Origin: Fidelibacterota bacterium
Lineage (GTDB): Bacteria > Fidelibacterota > Marinisomatia > Marinisomatales > TCS55
Direction of reading: 5' to 3'
Length of the DNA stretch: 39,404 nucleotides
Assembly (NCBI GenBank): GCA_016845785.1
Contig: JAERSH010000003.1
Location: 1-39,404 of the forward strand
The notes below the pieces were generated by a model, which searched no databases, was not told where the DNA came from, and saw only the letters and a list, made by a program, of their open reading frames with translations. The translations under genes and the position numbers were made by a program. Positions 15,873-24,093 of this stretch are shown here, one piece after another. Within the stretch, counting starts at the first letter, position 1. Every line of letters starts with the position of its first letter.

Positions 15873-17232
15873 ACAATGGGGGTCAAAGCTCGGGTTTATT
15901 CTCGCAGCATCGGGCTCTGCAGTTGGTATAGGAAATATTTGGAAATATCCCCACATGGCAGGGGAAAATGGCGGTGCAGCATTTACTATCGTCTACTTGG
16001 CATGTATTCTTGTGGTGGGATTATCCATCGTGGTTGCTGAATTTGTTATTGGTCGAAAAACGCAATTAAGTCCTGTCGGTGCCTTTGAAACATTGGCCCC
16101 CAACTCGAACTGGAAATGGGTAGGATATTTGGGTGTCGCCTCGGCATTTGTCATCCTTTCTTACTATGGTGTGGTCGGAGGTTGGATTCTTAAATACATC
16201 ATTGATTCTCTTAGCGGTGGATTTGCAAGCTTGGCAGGTAATCCTGATGCGGCTGGTGACACATTTAATGGATTTATTACCAGTTCGGTCGGACCTGTGT
16301 ATTATCAATTAATATTTATGGGTTTGACTATTTTTATCATCATTCGCGGTGTGAAAGGTGGTATAGAAAAATGGTCCAAAATCATGATGCCTTTAATTGT
16401 GGTGCTTTTGGGTGTATTGGCGGTCCGGGGTATGACATTAGAAGGGGGTATGGAAGGTATTTCATTTTTGTTTAATCCCCGTTTCGAAGATTTAACTGCA
16501 TCAGCCATTGTCCTCGCATTAGGCCATTCATTCTTTACAGTGAGTTTAGGGATGGGTACCATGATCACCTATGGTAGCTACCTCGACAAAAAACAAAATT
16601 TGATGAGTTCGGCCCTGTGGGTACTCTTTTTGGATACAGCCATTGCCATGTTGGCGGGCGTAGCGATTTTTACCACTGTATTTGCATTGGGAGCCAATCC
16701 TGCAGAAGGGCCGGGACTTATTTTTGTTGTGCTGCCTACTGTGTTTGCACAACTGACCGGTGGGACCATTTGGGGAAGTATGTTTTTTATACTCCTCTTT
16801 ATGGCTGCACTCACATCAGCCATTTCAATATTAGAGGTGGTAACTGCTTATTTTATCGACCAAAAGGGTTGGTCCCGTAAAAAAGCGACTATTCAGTTCG
16901 GCACCTTGATAACTGTAGTCGGCGCTTTCTGTTCACTTTCATTAGGTGGTGGTATTAATATTTCTGGATTTTTAGGTATGCCATTCTTCGATGTAATGGA
17001 TTACTTGTCGTCTAAATACATGCTACCCATTGGCGGAATGCTGACAGCTATATTTATTTTGAGAAAATGGGGTATCGCCAATTATATGAAAGAACTGCGA
17101 ACAGGTATGGGCGATTCGAATATTTCAGAAAACTTGGTCAAAGTTTTCCTCATGATTGCTGCGGCAGTGGTTGCATTTATAATTTTTAACGAGATCTATT
17201 TTGAGATCACAGGAAAGGCATTGATCGGTTAA
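15856..17232 (+). CDS. Sodium-dependent amino-acid transporter (NSS/SNF family)
   Basis: A 458-aa inner-membrane symporter of the neurotransmitter:sodium symporter family (the LeuT fold). The first helix carries the signature GFILAASGSAVGIGNIWKYP, with the unwound Gly-rich site that binds sodium and substrate, followed by HMAGENGGAAF. About 11-12 hydrophobic helices follow, for example YLACILVVGLSIVVAEFVIG, LALGHSFFTVSLGMGTMITY and FMAALTSAISILEVVTAYFI. The substrate is probably a hydrophobic or aromatic amino acid, as for other bacterial members, but cannot be fixed from the sequence. The ATG lies 17 bases inside the DUF5683 gene. Co-location with alaS and ridA suggests amino-acid uptake and detoxification as a theme. 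Confidence 0.95.
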   Translation: MSQNREQWGSKLGFILAASGSAVGIGNIWKYPHMAGENGGAAFTIVYLACILVVGLSIVVAEFVIGRKTQLSPVGAFETLAPNSNWKWVGYLGVASAFVILSYYGVVGGWILKYIIDSLSGGFASLAGNPDAAGDTFNGFITSSVGPVYYQLIFMGLTIFIIIRGVKGGIEKWSKIMMPLIVVLLGVLAVRGMTLEGGMEGISFLFNPRFEDLTASAIVLALGHSFFTVSLGMGTMITYGSYLDKKQNLMSSALWVLFLDTAIAMLAGVAIFTTVFALGANPAEGPGLIFVVLPTVFAQLTGGTIWGSMFFILLFMAALTSAISILEVVTAYFIDQKGWSRKKATIQFGTLITVVGAFCSLSLGGGINISGFLGMPFFDVMDYLSSKYMLPIGGMLTAIFILRKWGIANYMKELRTGMGDSNISENLVKVFLMIAAAVVAFIIFNEIYFEITGKALIG

Positions 17233-17235
17233 CCC

Positions 17236-18033
17236 TTGCTGGCAGAAAAGTATTTTCCAAAAGGATCATCTCGATATCAATCCTTAGGTAAATTATTTCA
17301 AAAATTGGATGGATTCGGCGCCTTGAAACCGGGGCGCTGGTTCGCCATTTGGACCATGGTGCTGGCCGGCGCCAATGCGACTGCCCATATTGCAGATCGT
17401 TGGGCATATTGGAATTGGTCCTCATTTTCAATCATTTTACTCATCATTATGATTTTTGCCATTTGGTGGGATCGATTCATGGTAAAATTCCCCATCTTTC
17501 CTCAATCAGTAACCAACGTTAAATCCGGCGTATTTACACTGCTTGTTGGGTTTATTCTATTTACACTTGGGACTATTCCTTCGGGATTTGATCATCTTGT
17601 ATTTGCTTATGGTTTACCTTATTTCATCTTTTTTCTCGTTGGACATATGACGTGGAGTATTCCCATAGATAAGGAAAATAAATCGGTACCGACAAAAGGA
17701 GAAATGGCACCCATGTTGGCGGCCATCATCGGACTGACACTCCTTGCTTCGGTGGCAGGATTTATTCATGATGATCCCATGATTGCTACTATTGCTGCTG
17801 TATATAGTCCATTTCCCATTGTGGCATTGACTTTCCCTACAGCAATTCGTCATTTGCAGCGCGCACGAATGCATGTGGTTTTTATTCCTGCCATGTTTAT
17901 TGCTGTTCGATTTCCTTGGTTTTTATTCATGGTTGTGCCCTTATTCTGGTTGATAAGGCATTACCATTATTTCGTCCATGGCAAAGTGAAACCTTGTTTC
18001 AAGGTAGACCTGCCCCATGAAAAGGCGAATTAG
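17236..18033 (+). CDS. Polytopic membrane protein, unknown
   Basis: A 265-aa protein with a TTG start three bases after the symporter stop; no ATG exists in frame before the first membrane helix. Six or seven hydrophobic helices can be drawn (for example WFAIWTMVLAGANATAHIAD, FSIILLIIMIFAIWWDRF, VFTLLVGFILFTLGTI, GLPYFIFFLVGHMTW, AAIIGLTLLASVAGF and FIPAMFIAVRFPWFLFMVVP). Many Trp, His and Arg residues lie near membrane ends, such as AIRHLQRARMHVV and LIRHYHYFVHGKVKPC. No family is recognised. Its tight placement after the symporter suggests an accessory role, which is inference only. Confidence 0.7.
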   Translation: MLAEKYFPKGSSRYQSLGKLFQKLDGFGALKPGRWFAIWTMVLAGANATAHIADRWAYWNWSSFSIILLIIMIFAIWWDRFMVKFPIFPQSVTNVKSGVFTLLVGFILFTLGTIPSGFDHLVFAYGLPYFIFFLVGHMTWSIPIDKENKSVPTKGEMAPMLAAIIGLTLLASVAGFIHDDPMIATIAAVYSPFPIVALTFPTAIRHLQRARMHVVFIPAMFIAVRFPWFLFMVVPLFWLIRHYHYFVHGKVKPCFKVDLPHEKAN

Positions 18034-18048
18034 ATTGGCCGGTTTTGA

Positions 18049-20880
18049 ATGAACCGATCTGATCTGTTAAAGTTTCTAAATTTAAATCAATTCATTGCCC
18101 TCGATTTTGAAACAACCGGTCTTCAGGTTGAGACCGATCGCGTCATTGAAGTGGCAGCCATTCTATACGAGGATGGAGAACCGACGAAACGATATACCTC
18201 TCTCGTCAATCCCGGGATTCCTATCCCAGAACTTATTGAAGAGATTACGGGCATTACCAATAGTATGGTGGTGGATGCGCCCAGAGAAAACGATGTGGTG
18301 GATGAATTCTTTTCCTTTATTGGTGACCTACCAATTGTAGCCCATAATACACCCTTTGATTTGGCTTATTTGCAAGCCATGGCCGACAGGCATAATAAAG
18401 AATTACCCGATCGAAAATTTTATGATACACTAACTTTATCTCGGGCATTTCTCTATTTTCAACCTGCCCACAATCTCAGTGCAGTTTCCGATTATTATTC
18501 ATTGTCTACTGAAGGGGCCCATCGGGCGGAATATGACACGGAAAATTGCGGAAAAATATTCGTGGAATTAATCGAAGAAGTTGCCAGCTACAATCTGGAT
18601 TTGATTTCTCAGATCATTACGTTACTCAAACCATTTCATGCCCACAATAAAGACTTATTTATCGATCTTGGAAACGTCTTAACCCAACGAGGTGATTTAA
18701 AATCCGGATTGGTGGAATCCAGAATTCCGAAACCATCGAATACGAATATTTTTATTCATGGGGGAGAGAAAGACATTTCTAATGCATCCGGGCATGATAT
18801 TTTTGGTCCGGACGGTCAATTGAGTCAATCCTTTGAATCATTTGAGGACCGCCCAAATCAAGTGGGTTATAGTCAATTTGTTGACGACATTATGGCCAGT
18901 CCCGGTGGGATTGGCGTGGTGGAAGCGGGTACGGGATTAGGAAAAAGTATGGCGTATTTATATCCTGCCATTAAGCATAATGCCACTCACCCTGATGATG
19001 GGCCGGTGGTGATATCCTGTTTTACGAAACATCTTCAAGATCAGTTGTTTGGCAAAGATCTGCCTCGGTTGGCCAATGCCATCGATGCACCGGTGCAGGC
19101 TGTGGTCATGAAAGGGCGGAACAATTATGTGTGTAAGTCCAGATTGAATTGGCTTATCGGTGGGGCGGATAAAATGCTGAATGGGGAAGAAGCCATGAAC
19201 CTATTGCCCCTTTTGGTGTGGTTGGAACATACTGAAACAGGAGATATGGATGAATGCCCCGGTTTTACCAATGGATTTACATTTCGTCTTATGGCACTCG
19301 TTCAAAGTGAACCTGGATTTTGTACCTCTCCCATTTGTGCCAAACATGGTGGGTGTTATTTTGGTCCACTAAGGAAAATGGTATATCAAGCGAATTTGGT
19401 TGTGGTGAATCATGCATTATTAATATCCGAAGCCAAAGCCAGAACCATTGCCGGTGAAGCCATGGGATTTTTGCCGGATCATCGTTCTGTCATTATTGAT
19501 GAGGCCCATAATCTACCTCAAGCCGCTTACCATCAATTGACGGCCATTTTGGATCATCGGTCATTGGGATATTTCCTTGATCGAATCGATCCGGATCATA
19601 GTCATGCTGTAAGATGGAATAATCAGCTCAAATCTTTGGGTGGACTCCATCCTCAATTTGAAGGACATCGTAGAGATTTGGCAAGGTCAGTTTCCGGTTG
19701 TCGAGAAGGGTTAAAAGCTTTCTTTGACCAAATGGTGGGGAATAGTCTCCATAAATTCGATCCGGATGCGAAATATTCTACGAAATTAATTATCAAGGAT
19801 TTGGCTGAAGAATTTGCCCCTTTACATGGTGAATTAGAAATGATGAACCGCGGATTTCATTCGGTCCGGAATCAAGTGCGGCGATTGAGAGAATCCCTCC
19901 TGGATATTGATGAGACAAGAGAAGATTTTATAGAACTGCACCAATTATTGGATCGCGGTGAAGGATTCATGACAGATGCATTAATGCTGATCCAAATGGT
20001 CACCACGAATCAACAGGATGATGGGGTATATTGGTATGAAGGAAACTTCAAAAATTTCGGTGGAAATACCCAATTGATTCTCACCGTAAACGCTGCACCC
20101 ATTGACTTAGCAGAAGATTTGTCGAAAGGCTTATTCAAATCATTGGATCATTGCATCCTCACCAGCGCCACCTTGCGAACAGATCAAACATTTGACTATT
20201 ACCTCCAAAGAACGGGATTGAATGGTGTGGAATTTGACGATGTGAAAACAGCCGTATTTGACAGTCCTTTTCATTACAATGAACAAGTAACCTATTATCA
20301 GTATTCCGGTTCTGATGGGCAGCGGCCCGAGGTATTAGCCAATATGATTTTTACCTGCCATCAGCGCTATAATAAACGGATGATGGTGTTGTTTACCAAC
20401 CGCAGTCAATTAGAAACCACCCTCCAATTATTGCAGCAAAAACAAGGCGGACGTGATTTACCTATTTTTGCCCAAAAACGACAGACTTCACGATCCGGAT
20501 TGGTACGGGGTATGCATCAAACATCCAATGGAATATTGCTAGGAACAAACGCATTTTGGGAGGGGGTAGATCTCCCCGGCGATTTGCTTGAAATTTTATT
20601 TATTGTGAAAATGCCGTTTGATGTGCCCACAGAACCCTTAGTCAAAGCCTATGGCGATATGATTGAATCTCAAGGCGGAAGCCGATTTATGCATTATGCA
20701 CTCCCCGAATCGGTGATTCGATTTCGACAGGGATTTGGGCGGCTTATCCGAACGGCCTATGATGAAGGGATTTTTATTGTCATGGATGATCGGGTGATCA
20801 ATAAACGATATGGTGTGGCATTTAGTGATGCTATTCCTGTGAATATGCAGGAATTTAATCGGGTGAGGGAGATGGCTTAA
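18049..20880 (+). CDS. dinG: DnaQ-type exonuclease fused to DinG/XPD-like helicase with Fe-S cysteines
   Basis: A 943-aa fusion. Residues 1-180 form a DEDDh 3'-5' exonuclease: D19 and E21 in DFETTG, AHNTPFDLAYL, and HRAEYDTE. The remainder is a superfamily 2 helicase: Walker A GTGLGKS at 294-300, DEAH at 484-487, NAFWEGVDLPGDLLEILFIV, and the arginine-finger region RFRQGFGRLIR near the end. Four cysteines between Walker A and DEAH (C362, C425, C430, C436) are placed as in XPD/DinG 4Fe-4S clusters. The likely role is unwinding and trimming of DNA damage intermediates or R-loops. Firmicute nuclease-DinG fusions usually lack the cluster, whereas E. coli DinG has the cluster but no nuclease; this protein has both. 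It is the last gene of the alaS run. Confidence 0.94.
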   Translation: MNRSDLLKFLNLNQFIALDFETTGLQVETDRVIEVAAILYEDGEPTKRYTSLVNPGIPIPELIEEITGITNSMVVDAPRENDVVDEFFSFIGDLPIVAHNTPFDLAYLQAMADRHNKELPDRKFYDTLTLSRAFLYFQPAHNLSAVSDYYSLSTEGAHRAEYDTENCGKIFVELIEEVASYNLDLISQIITLLKPFHAHNKDLFIDLGNVLTQRGDLKSGLVESRIPKPSNTNIFIHGGEKDISNASGHDIFGPDGQLSQSFESFEDRPNQVGYSQFVDDIMASPGGIGVVEAGTGLGKSMAYLYPAIKHNATHPDDGPVVISCFTKHLQDQLFGKDLPRLANAIDAPVQAVVMKGRNNYVCKSRLNWLIGGADKMLNGEEAMNLLPLLVWLEHTETGDMDECPGFTNGFTFRLMALVQSEPGFCTSPICAKHGGCYFGPLRKMVYQANLVVVNHALLISEAKARTIAGEAMGFLPDHRSVIIDEAHNLPQAAYHQLTAILDHRSLGYFLDRIDPDHSHAVRWNNQLKSLGGLHPQFEGHRRDLARSVSGCREGLKAFFDQMVGNSLHKFDPDAKYSTKLIIKDLAEEFAPLHGELEMMNRGFHSVRNQVRRLRESLLDIDETREDFIELHQLLDRGEGFMTDALMLIQMVTTNQQDDGVYWYEGNFKNFGGNTQLILTVNAAPIDLAEDLSKGLFKSLDHCILTSATLRTDQTFDYYLQRTGLNGVEFDDVKTAVFDSPFHYNEQVTYYQYSGSDGQRPEVLANMIFTCHQRYNKRMMVLFTNRSQLETTLQLLQQKQGGRDLPIFAQKRQTSRSGLVRGMHQTSNGILLGTNAFWEGVDLPGDLLEILFIVKMPFDVPTEPLVKAYGDMIESQGGSRFMHYALPESVIRFRQGFGRLIRTAYDEGIFIVMDDRVINKRYGVAFSDAIPVNMQEFNRVREMA

Positions 20881-20887
20881 AATTCAG

Positions 20888-21181
20888 TTAAGCTGGCTCC
20901 AATTCCATTTTTGTAACATTTTTTAAATCGACTTTTTGTTTGGCTTGCCAAAGTGAATAATTATTCTGCATGGATAGCCAACTTTCGGCGCTTCGTCCAA
21001 ATACACGGGATAACCGCAATGCCATCTCCGGTGTTACATTACTCAATCCATTTAATAGTCGATTAATGGTTGAGGGTGCTACATCTAATGCATTCGCCAC
21101 GGCACGTACGCTAAGGTTAAAAGGCATCATGTAAATATCCCGGATAAATTCACCGGGGTGGGGTGGGTTATGCATATTCAT
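20888..21181 (-). CDS. higA: HigA family antitoxin (XRE-type)
   Basis: A 97-aa helix-turn-helix antitoxin. HPGEFIRDIYMMPFNLSVRA, then VANALDVAPSTINRLLNGLS, is the classical HigA/VapI signature, with the HTH in residues about 25-55, followed by TPEMALRLSRVFGRSAESWL. It binds and neutralises the adjacent HigB toxin and should repress the shared promoter. It begins where the toxin gene ends (one-base overlap) and converges with dinG, whose stop is seven bases away. Toxin-first order is normal for HigBA. Confidence 0.95.
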   Translation of the reverse strand: MNMHNPPHPGEFIRDIYMMPFNLSVRAVANALDVAPSTINRLLNGLSNVTPEMALRLSRVFGRSAESWLSMQNNYSLWQAKQKVDLKNVTKMELEPA

Positions 21182-21459
21182 TAATGATAGTCCTCATAGT
21201 TTAGAATTTGAACATTTCCATTTTCAAACTCGAATGTTAGCCGCCAATTCCCGCTAACAGAAATTGCCCAAGTCTTTTTTCGTTCCCCCTTTAATGGGTG
21301 CAAATTAAATCCCGGTATGTTCATATCCTTAATTGTGGTTGCTGTATCCAATGCAGTGAGTTGGAGTCTTAATCGTTTGGCATGCTTTGATTGGATTCCA
21401 GCTTTTGATCCCGTCTCATAGAATTTCTTTAATCCCTTATGTTTAAATGACAAGATCAT
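21181..21459 (-). CDS. higB: HigB family toxin (RelE/ParE superfamily mRNA interferase)
   Basis: A 92-aa toxin of the host-inhibition-of-growth type that cleaves mRNA on the ribosome. Recognisable family elements are SFKHKGLKKFYETGSKAGIQ at the N-terminus, IKDMNIPGFNLHPLKGERKK in the centre, and WAISVSGNWRLTFEFENGNV containing the catalytic-surface basic and aromatic residues, ending in LNYEDYH. It is full length, so probably active. An operator-like palindrome and promoter lie just upstream. It is the first gene of the pair. Confidence 0.95.
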   Translation of the reverse strand: MILSFKHKGLKKFYETGSKAGIQSKHAKRLRLQLTALDTATTIKDMNIPGFNLHPLKGERKKTWAISVSGNWRLTFEFENGNVQILNYEDYH

Positions 21460-21466
21460 AGCAAAA

Positions 21467-21494
21467 TTTATACTAGTTGCGTGTTGCGCAACAA
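21467..21494 (-). promoter_or_regulatory. higBA promoter with palindromic operator
   Basis: Read on the minus strand, TTGTTG (21494-21489), 16 bases, then TATAAA (21472-21467), a few bases before the higB ATG. A perfect 12-base palindrome, TGTTGCGCAACA (21482-21493), overlaps the -35 element, and a second partial copy of GTTGCG lies beside it at 21477-21482. It is placed where HigA should bind to autoregulate. Confidence 0.65.
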
Positions 21495-21561
21495 GGTATT
21501 TTCTTGATAGTTAAAATAGTTAATATTATTAGGTATTCAATATTAGGACATAGTTCCACTC

Positions 21562-21936
21562 CTAATGATGAGGCGTCCGTAGAATCTTCTCCATTTTACG
21601 ACCCCTTGCCAATTCATCAATCAGCTTATCGAGATACCGCGTTTGTTGAATAAATGGATCTTCCAATTCTTCGACTCTGTAGCCGCAAATAACACCCTTA
21701 ATGAGGTGCGCATTCGGATTGAGTGTGCATTCCATAAAAAAAGTCTCAAAAGTTGCTTTTTCATCAATAAGGGATTTTAACTTCTTGTCATCGTAGCCTG
21801 TCAACCATTCAATCACTTCATGCAATTCTGCTATGGTTCGGCCATTCTTTTTAATTCTATCAACATAATACGGGTAGATAGAGGTAAAGGTCATTTTTGC
21901 GATCCGTTCTGCTGTACCAGGTGGTGGTTTTTTCAT
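21562..21936 (-). CDS. DUF2200 family protein
   Basis: A 124-aa protein matching DUF2200: an N-terminal IAKMTFTSIYPYYVDRIKKN, then GRTIAELHEVIEWLTGYDDK, LIKGVICGYRVEELEDPFIQ and YLDKLIDELARGRKMEKIL. Length and order fit the family, which is widespread in bacteria as small soluble proteins of unknown function. Its ATG lies six bases after the arginase-like gene, so it is the last gene of a six-gene minus-strand run; about 100 bases then separate it from higB. Confidence 0.88.
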   Translation of the reverse strand: MKKPPPGTAERIAKMTFTSIYPYYVDRIKKNGRTIAELHEVIEWLTGYDDKKLKSLIDEKATFETFFMECTLNPNAHLIKGVICGYRVEELEDPFIQQTRYLDKLIDELARGRKMEKILRTPHH

Positions 21937-21942
21937 GTTGAA

Positions 21943-22731
21943 TTACTCATTAATCTTTCCAATCAACTCTGTCAACAGTTTCGCCCCTACCACTGCAGTC
22001 ATATTATGTATATCCCTATCCGGGTTGTACTCCACAATATCGCCACCCACCACTTGGCCATCCATTTGATGAATGACATTAATCAATTCACGTGTTGAAA
22101 GTCCGCCCGGTTCGTGATGAGAAACGCCGGGAGCAAAGGCGGGATCTAGTCCATCTAAATCAATTGAAATATAAACGGGTCCTTCGAATTGGAGAGAAAG
22201 TGTTGAAACGAAGTTCCTCATTTCAATCACTTCAACACCAAACCGTTTTATCTGATCTTTTTGGTGATCATTCAATGTCCGAATACCCACTTGAACCAAT
22301 CGTTTTGCCAATCCATTTTCCATGATCCGTGCGAAAGGGGAAGCGTGAGAATAGGGATTATTTTCAAAATTATCGTAGAGGTCCGGATGGGCGTCAAAGT
22401 GTAAAATATTCAAATCAGAATATGATTGGCTGTAAGCTTGAATTATAGGGAAGGTGATGGAATGATCCCCACCCAGAGAAATAACCTTTTGTCCTCGATT
22501 GATTTCTTTTTGAACTGTCTTTCGAATAGAATCCATCGCCGCTTTGCCGGTAGAAAGCTGCATATCACCCAAATCGGTAACAGTATTGGGATCGCCGCAA
22601 TTCACACCATTTTCAGCAATCATATTGGATGCATCGGAATGAAAGGCATCCATGATGAGGCGAGGTGCTTTGGCAGGGCCTGTTACAAATGATGAATTTT
22701 CATCTAAAGGGATACCAAGTATAGAAGTCAT
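21943..22731 (-). CDS. Ureohydrolase (arginase/agmatinase family), plant-arginase-like
   Basis: A 262-aa manganese ureohydrolase. All metal ligands are present: H90 in GGDHS, D113/H115/D117 in FDAHPD, and D191/D193 in SIDLDGLDPAF. The stretches HFDAHPDLYDNFENNPYSHA and GVSHHEPGGLS resemble plant mitochondrial arginases much more than classical arginases or typical SpeB agmatinases. The reaction would therefore be arginine to ornithine plus urea, or agmatine to putrescine plus urea; the family alone does not decide. The usual length of a plant-type enzyme without its targeting peptide is about 300, so this one is slightly short. It sits six bases downstream of a crotonase gene. Confidence 0.88.
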   Translation of the reverse strand: MTSILGIPLDENSSFVTGPAKAPRLIMDAFHSDASNMIAENGVNCGDPNTVTDLGDMQLSTGKAAMDSIRKTVQKEINRGQKVISLGGDHSITFPIIQAYSQSYSDLNILHFDAHPDLYDNFENNPYSHASPFARIMENGLAKRLVQVGIRTLNDHQKDQIKRFGVEVIEMRNFVSTLSLQFEGPVYISIDLDGLDPAFAPGVSHHEPGGLSTRELINVIHQMDGQVVGGDIVEYNPDRDIHNMTAVVGAKLLTELIGKINE

Positions 22732-22737
22732 AAACGG

Positions 22738-23595
22738 TTATTCGCTGGATTTCGTTTTACTGCTGGGAATAGGGTCGCCCGAATCCCGTTCTTTTACGGC
22801 TTGTTTAAATCCCACTTCTTCAGCTCGTTGCTTAAACCATACGCCTTCAGGACTGTGGCGTGTAATACCGTCGAAAAGGGTTGCCAAAGTTTGCGTACTG
22901 GATAGTCCCATATTTTCATAAGCTTGGTTCACCATCATCTTCATCATCATGAGTTGATTTTTGGGGACACCTTTTATTCGATCCACCAGTTGATCGATTG
23001 CATCATCCAGATTATCCATTGGAACAGATTTATATATTAATCCCATTTCTTCTGCTTCTTTACCCGTGACGAGATCACCGGTAAACAGCATGCGTTTTGC
23101 TTTTTCAGCACCGAGGCGATAAACCCACATAGCAGTCGTGGGGCATCCCCAAACCCGAGCCGGGGGATAGCCGATTCGCGCAGTTTCATTCATCATGATG
23201 ATATCACAGCATAAGGCGATATCACTGCCACCGGCCACCGCATCACCATGGATACGGCCAATCACCGGTTTATGGGACCGCCAAATGGACATAAAGTGCT
23301 GGGTGGCGCGATTCATAAAACTGAAATCGATCATGGGATCCCAAGGCATATCCTGTATGCCAGGATTTTCACCTGGTTTTTCCGCAAATGCTTTTAAATC
23401 GTATCCGCCGCAAAAACCTTTTCCTGCACCGGTGAGAATAATCACATGGACATTGTCATCATTATTGGCCAATGAAATTGCATTGGCAATATCCTCGGGC
23501 ATCCGTTCATTAATGGCATTGAACACCTCCGGCCGGTTGAGGGTAATTCTGGCCACGCGGCCATCCACCTCATATAATAATGTTTCAAATTTCAT
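22738..23595 (-). CDS. Enoyl-CoA hydratase/isomerase (crotonase) family protein
   Basis: A 285-aa crotonase-fold protein. The CoA-binding and oxyanion-hole segments are visible: RITLNRPEVFNAINERMPED, then IILTGAGKGFCGGYDLKAFA, and IGRIHGDAVAGGSDIALCCD. The usual catalytic Glu next to the second oxyanion glycine (GGGxxL/E type) is replaced here by GGSDIAL, and a further segment RIGYPPARVWGCPTTAMWVY differs from standard hydratases. It could therefore be a hydratase, isomerase or another acyl-CoA-acting enzyme. It is slightly long through a charged tail (SSKTKSSE). It lies third from the end of the minus-strand run. Confidence 0.85.
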   Translation of the reverse strand: MKFETLLYEVDGRVARITLNRPEVFNAINERMPEDIANAISLANNDDNVHVIILTGAGKGFCGGYDLKAFAEKPGENPGIQDMPWDPMIDFSFMNRATQHFMSIWRSHKPVIGRIHGDAVAGGSDIALCCDIIMMNETARIGYPPARVWGCPTTAMWVYRLGAEKAKRMLFTGDLVTGKEAEEMGLIYKSVPMDNLDDAIDQLVDRIKGVPKNQLMMMKMMVNQAYENMGLSSTQTLATLFDGITRHSPEGVWFKQRAEEVGFKQAVKERDSGDPIPSSKTKSSE

Positions 23596-23611
23596 GGATA
23601 GTTTTTCCTGT

Positions 23612-24064
23612 TTACTTTCGCCAACTGATATTAATGTTAGGGAGGAGAAGCATTTCAGTCTTTCGATCGGAATACATTCGAACGATGGTGCTGACGCCCA
23701 AATTCAAATAGAGCTTTTTGGTAATTTTCTTTTCTCCGCCAATGGATAGGTAGGGGGCCACCACCTCACCGCCCATGGCATTGATTTGTTGAATGGACAT
23801 CACGGAGTAGTATTGAATAGGACCATCATTCATATAATATTTCCAACCCAAAGAAAGGGTACCTGCGGGCATTAATCCTAATCCTGCAAAAATTTCGTGT
23901 CTATCGCTTTGATACAGTGCACGGGTGTGGCCAAATATACTTAAACCGGTTTTATGATCTAACAACCCAATCGCCGTGTATTTTTTGGGTCTTTCATTGG
24001 ATTGGCCCAATACCGTTTGGTAGGACAAAATGCTTAGGATGAAAATGAGTATATATTTTTTCAA
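23612..24064 (-). CDS. Small secreted beta-rich (outer-membrane-like) protein
   Basis: A 150-aa protein with the signal peptide MKKYILIFILSILSYQTVLG, cleavage before QSNE. The mature part has short amphipathic strands with turns (LSIFGHTRALYQSDRHEIFA, GTLSLGWKYYMNDG, KKLYLNLGVSTIVRMYSDRK) and ends in aromatic and basic residues (NINISWRK), like a small 8-stranded barrel or barrel-like protein. No family name is recognised. It lies between the methyltransferase and crotonase genes with gaps of 29 and 16 bases. Confidence 0.6.
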   Translation of the reverse strand: MKKYILIFILSILSYQTVLGQSNERPKKYTAIGLLDHKTGLSIFGHTRALYQSDRHEIFAGLGLMPAGTLSLGWKYYMNDGPIQYYSVMSIQQINAMGGEVVAPYLSIGGEKKITKKLYLNLGVSTIVRMYSDRKTEMLLLPNINISWRK

Positions 24065-24093
24065 CGATTTGCCTTTTTCTCTTTCATAACTGC

